Source: a bacterium
Lineage (GTDB): Bacteria > Actinomycetota > Acidimicrobiia > Acidimicrobiales > Bin134
DNA: 8,166 nucleotides
Reading direction: 5' to 3'
Assembly: GCA_028820035.1 (NCBI GenBank)
Contig: JAPPKI010000494.1
Location: 1-8,166 of the forward strand
The notes under the pieces are model-generated. The model did not search any database. It was not told the DNA's origin and was given only the letters and a program-made list of their open reading frames with translations. Of this stretch, positions 6,513 to 8,166 are shown one piece after another; position 1 is the first letter of the stretch, and each line of letters starts with the position of its first letter. The position numbers and the translations under genes were made by a program.

Positions 6513-6967
6513 GTGCCACCCCCACGCTCAGCGATCAATTTGCTGACGGGGCCGAGACCGTGGTGCACCGGGGGCGAGACGTCCGGCCGCTGCTGCGGTT
6601 GGCGGTGTCGGAGGGCACCAGGGTGCGGATAGAGCGGATCGCCGCCCGCCCCGACCGCCGCCAAGCCCTCAAGCTGGCCGCAGTAAACGGTCTCCTCGAG
6701 GCCAATGAGGCTGTCTCCGAGACCATTTCGCTGTGGTCCGACACCAGTCCGGCAGAGGTGGAGCTAACCGTGCTCGGGGCCCAGGTCCGGCGCTTGGAGG
6801 TGTGGAACGCGTGGGATCTGGGCGGACTGGAAACGGCGTGGCTGGGCAATGCCGGAATGATCGTGGAAACCGATGAGCGGCACTTGGCCCTGCACTGCAG
6901 CGACGGCCTCGGCCCGCCCAGCTTCACCGATCTGCAAATCCACCTTTCGGTGGCTCAGCCGGGCTGA
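6509..6967 (+). CDS. Conserved-looking soluble protein of unknown function
   Basis: A 152-residue acidic, cytoplasmic-looking protein with no signal peptide or membrane segment. I do not recognise a named family. Residues 24-62 (DVRPLLRLAVSEGTRVRIERIAARPDRRQALKLAAVNG) look helical and Arg-rich. Residues 72-150 alternate hydrophobic and polar residues as in a beta-rich domain, with the distinctive patterns LWSDTSPAEVELTVLG, WNAWDLGG, AWLGNAGMIVE and LHCSDGLGPPSFTDL. The packed Trp/Asn/Gly motifs suggest a real conserved domain rather than a shadow frame. The ATG overlaps the stop of the membrane-protein gene (ATGA) and has no Shine-Dalgarno sequence, so translation is probably coupled to it. 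The stop is 18 bases before the amidohydrolase ATG, which is in the same reading frame. Coding is supported by position, overlap and codon pattern; the function is not known. Confidence 0.75.
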   Translation: MSATPTLSDQFADGAETVVHRGRDVRPLLRLAVSEGTRVRIERIAARPDRRQALKLAAVNGLLEANEAVSETISLWSDTSPAEVELTVLGAQVRRLEVWNAWDLGGLETAWLGNAGMIVETDERHLALHCSDGLGPPSFTDLQIHLSVAQPG

Positions 6968-6985
6968 TTCGCGGCAAGCTTAGAC

Positions 6986-8166
6986 ATGGCCATTTCGCTC
7001 GACGATCTCACTGCTGACACCTCTTTCACCCAGCACGTCAAGGGCCAGGTCACCTTCTTGCCCGAGCCTGAGCGAGCCGACCGGTGGACGCCGATGATCT
7101 CAGTGGACGACCACATCGTGGAGCCCCCCGAGGCCTTTGTCGACCGATTCCCAGCCAAATATGCCGACGACGCTCCCCGGGTGGCCACCCTCGACGACGG
7201 ATCGGAAACCTGGCTGTATGCCGGGCACTCGCTGCCCAACGTGGGGTTCAACGCGGTGGTGGGCCGGCCAGTCAGCGAGTACAGCTTCGAACCCACCCGC
7301 TTCGAAGACATGCGCCGGGGCTCATGGGACATCGACGCGCGGATTGCCGACATGGACCTCAACGGGGTCTACGCCTCGCTGTGCTTCCCGTCGTTTCTGC
7401 CCGGCTTCTGCGGCCAGCGATTCCAGCAGCTGACCGACGACCCCGACTTGGCCCTGGCCGCGGTGAGGGCTTGGAACGATTGGAATATCGAGGAGTGGTC
7501 GGGGGCCTACCCCGACCGCATGATCCCGTGCCAGATCACCTACTTCCTCGACCCCGAGGTGGGCGCGGCCGAGGTGTACCGCAATGCCGAGCGGGGCTAC
7601 CGAGCCATCAGCTTCTCCGAGGCCCCCCACTCTTTGGGGTTCCCCTCACTGCACTCCGGCCACTGGGATCCGATCATGGCCGCCTGCGAGGAGACCGAGA
7701 CGGTGGTGTGCCTGCACGTGGGCTCATCGGGCGCCTCGCCGGCCACCTCCCCCGACGCCCCCTCCGACACCGTGGGGGTGCTGTTCTTCGGCTACGCCAT
7801 GTTCGCCGCAGTGGATTGGCTCTACTCCAAGATCCCGGTGCGATTCCCCAACATCAAGATCGCCCTCAGCGAGGGCGGCCTGGGCTGGGTGGCCGGACTG
7901 TTGGACCGCCTCGAGCATGTCCGCAAGTACGACTCCATGTACGGCACTTGGAACGATGTGGAGCTCTCCCCCGCCGACACCTTGCGCCGCAACTTCTGGT
8001 TCTGCGCCATCGACGACCCCTCGGCCTTCGACCAGCGCCACTACATGGGCCTGGAGAACCTGATGGTGGAGTCCGACTACCCCCACGCCGACTCCACCTG
8101 GCCCAACACCCAGGAGCTGCTCCGCCAACAGCTCAGCGGCATCCCCGCCGACGAAGTGGCCCGCAT
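6986..8166 (+). CDS. Amidohydrolase family 2 metal-dependent hydrolase (3' partial)
   Basis: The first 393 residues of a TIM-barrel amidohydrolase of the Amidohydro_2 type (PF04909-like, the ACMS-decarboxylase/hydrolase group). The frame is open to the window end and reads through without a stop. The metal-site strand 1 is SVDDHIVEPPEAF (residues 39-51), with Asp42-His43 and Glu46 in a variant of the usual D/H motif. WDIDARIADMDLNGVYASLCFPS is the typical second segment. His244 (CLHVGSSG) is the likely strand-5 metal or substrate ligand. SEGGLGWV (295-302) and SDYPHADSTWP (363-373) with Asp364 complete the active site; the latter is a hallmark of this subfamily. Reaction (C-C decarboxylation or hydrolysis) and substrate cannot be told. 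No Shine-Dalgarno sequence precedes the ATG at 6986 and an in-frame TGA at 6965-6967 limits upstream alternatives. Most of the family is about 380-420 residues, so little should be missing. Confidence 0.9.
   Translation, partial: MAISLDDLTADTSFTQHVKGQVTFLPEPERADRWTPMISVDDHIVEPPEAFVDRFPAKYADDAPRVATLDDGSETWLYAGHSLPNVGFNAVVGRPVSEYSFEPTRFEDMRRGSWDIDARIADMDLNGVYASLCFPSFLPGFCGQRFQQLTDDPDLALAAVRAWNDWNIEEWSGAYPDRMIPCQITYFLDPEVGAAEVYRNAERGYRAISFSEAPHSLGFPSLHSGHWDPIMAACEETETVVCLHVGSSGASPATSPDAPSDTVGVLFFGYAMFAAVDWLYSKIPVRFPNIKIALSEGGLGWVAGLLDRLEHVRKYDSMYGTWNDVELSPADTLRRNFWFCAIDDPSAFDQRHYMGLENLMVESDYPHADSTWPNTQELLRQQLSGIPADEVAR

Noticed and set aside
7584..8063. Plus-strand open frame inside the amidohydrolase in another frame
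   Set aside because: Pro/Ser/Thr/Arg-rich shadow; the amidohydrolase frame is open across the region with conserved metal-site motifs.
1..8166. tRNA, rRNA, CRISPR array, transposase or integrase signatures
   Set aside because: None seen: no spaced direct repeats, no recombinase motifs, no terminal inverted repeats and no stretch over 300 bases without a gene.

Overview
This is a GC-rich, densely coded bacterial chromosomal window with nine protein genes and gaps of only about 10-25 bases. It has no RNA genes, mobile elements, CRISPR arrays or long repeats that I can see. A MurT/GatD pair (lipid II amidation) together with several acyl-CoA and soil/marine-type catabolic enzymes suggests a high-GC Gram-positive, most likely an actinobacterium. 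A lineage such as Acidimicrobiia is possible, but that is inference and no marker gene here settles it.

Left block, plus strand (1-3852): the C-terminal two thirds of an epoxide hydrolase, then murT, gatD and a nucleoside hydrolase. murT-gatD and gatD-nucleoside hydrolase each overlap by four bases (ATGA), so these three look like one translationally coupled unit. MurT activates the D-Glu carboxylate of the lipid II stem and GatD supplies ammonia from glutamine, giving D-isoglutamine. The coupled nucleoside hydrolase has no obvious link to that reaction.

Middle block: a class III (CaiB/BaiF) CoA-transferase on the minus strand (3865-5037) converges on the nucleoside hydrolase with a 12-base gap. 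It diverges from a crotonase-fold gene (5055-5852) with only 17 bases between the two start codons. Aligned by eye to rat enoyl-CoA hydratase, the crotonase protein lacks both catalytic glutamates.

Right block, plus strand (5877-8166): a single-pass membrane protein with a Pro/Glu-rich linker and a basic C-terminal domain, overlapping by ATGA a 152-residue protein of unknown function. An amidohydrolase-2 family metal-dependent hydrolase follows and runs off the window end. Most starts not formed by an overlap lack a Shine-Dalgarno sequence, which suggests leaderless or near-leaderless transcription. Nothing here is clearly a new system. The points most worth a second look are the membrane/unknown gene pair, the glutamate-less crotonase and the odd murT-gatD-nucleoside hydrolase coupling.
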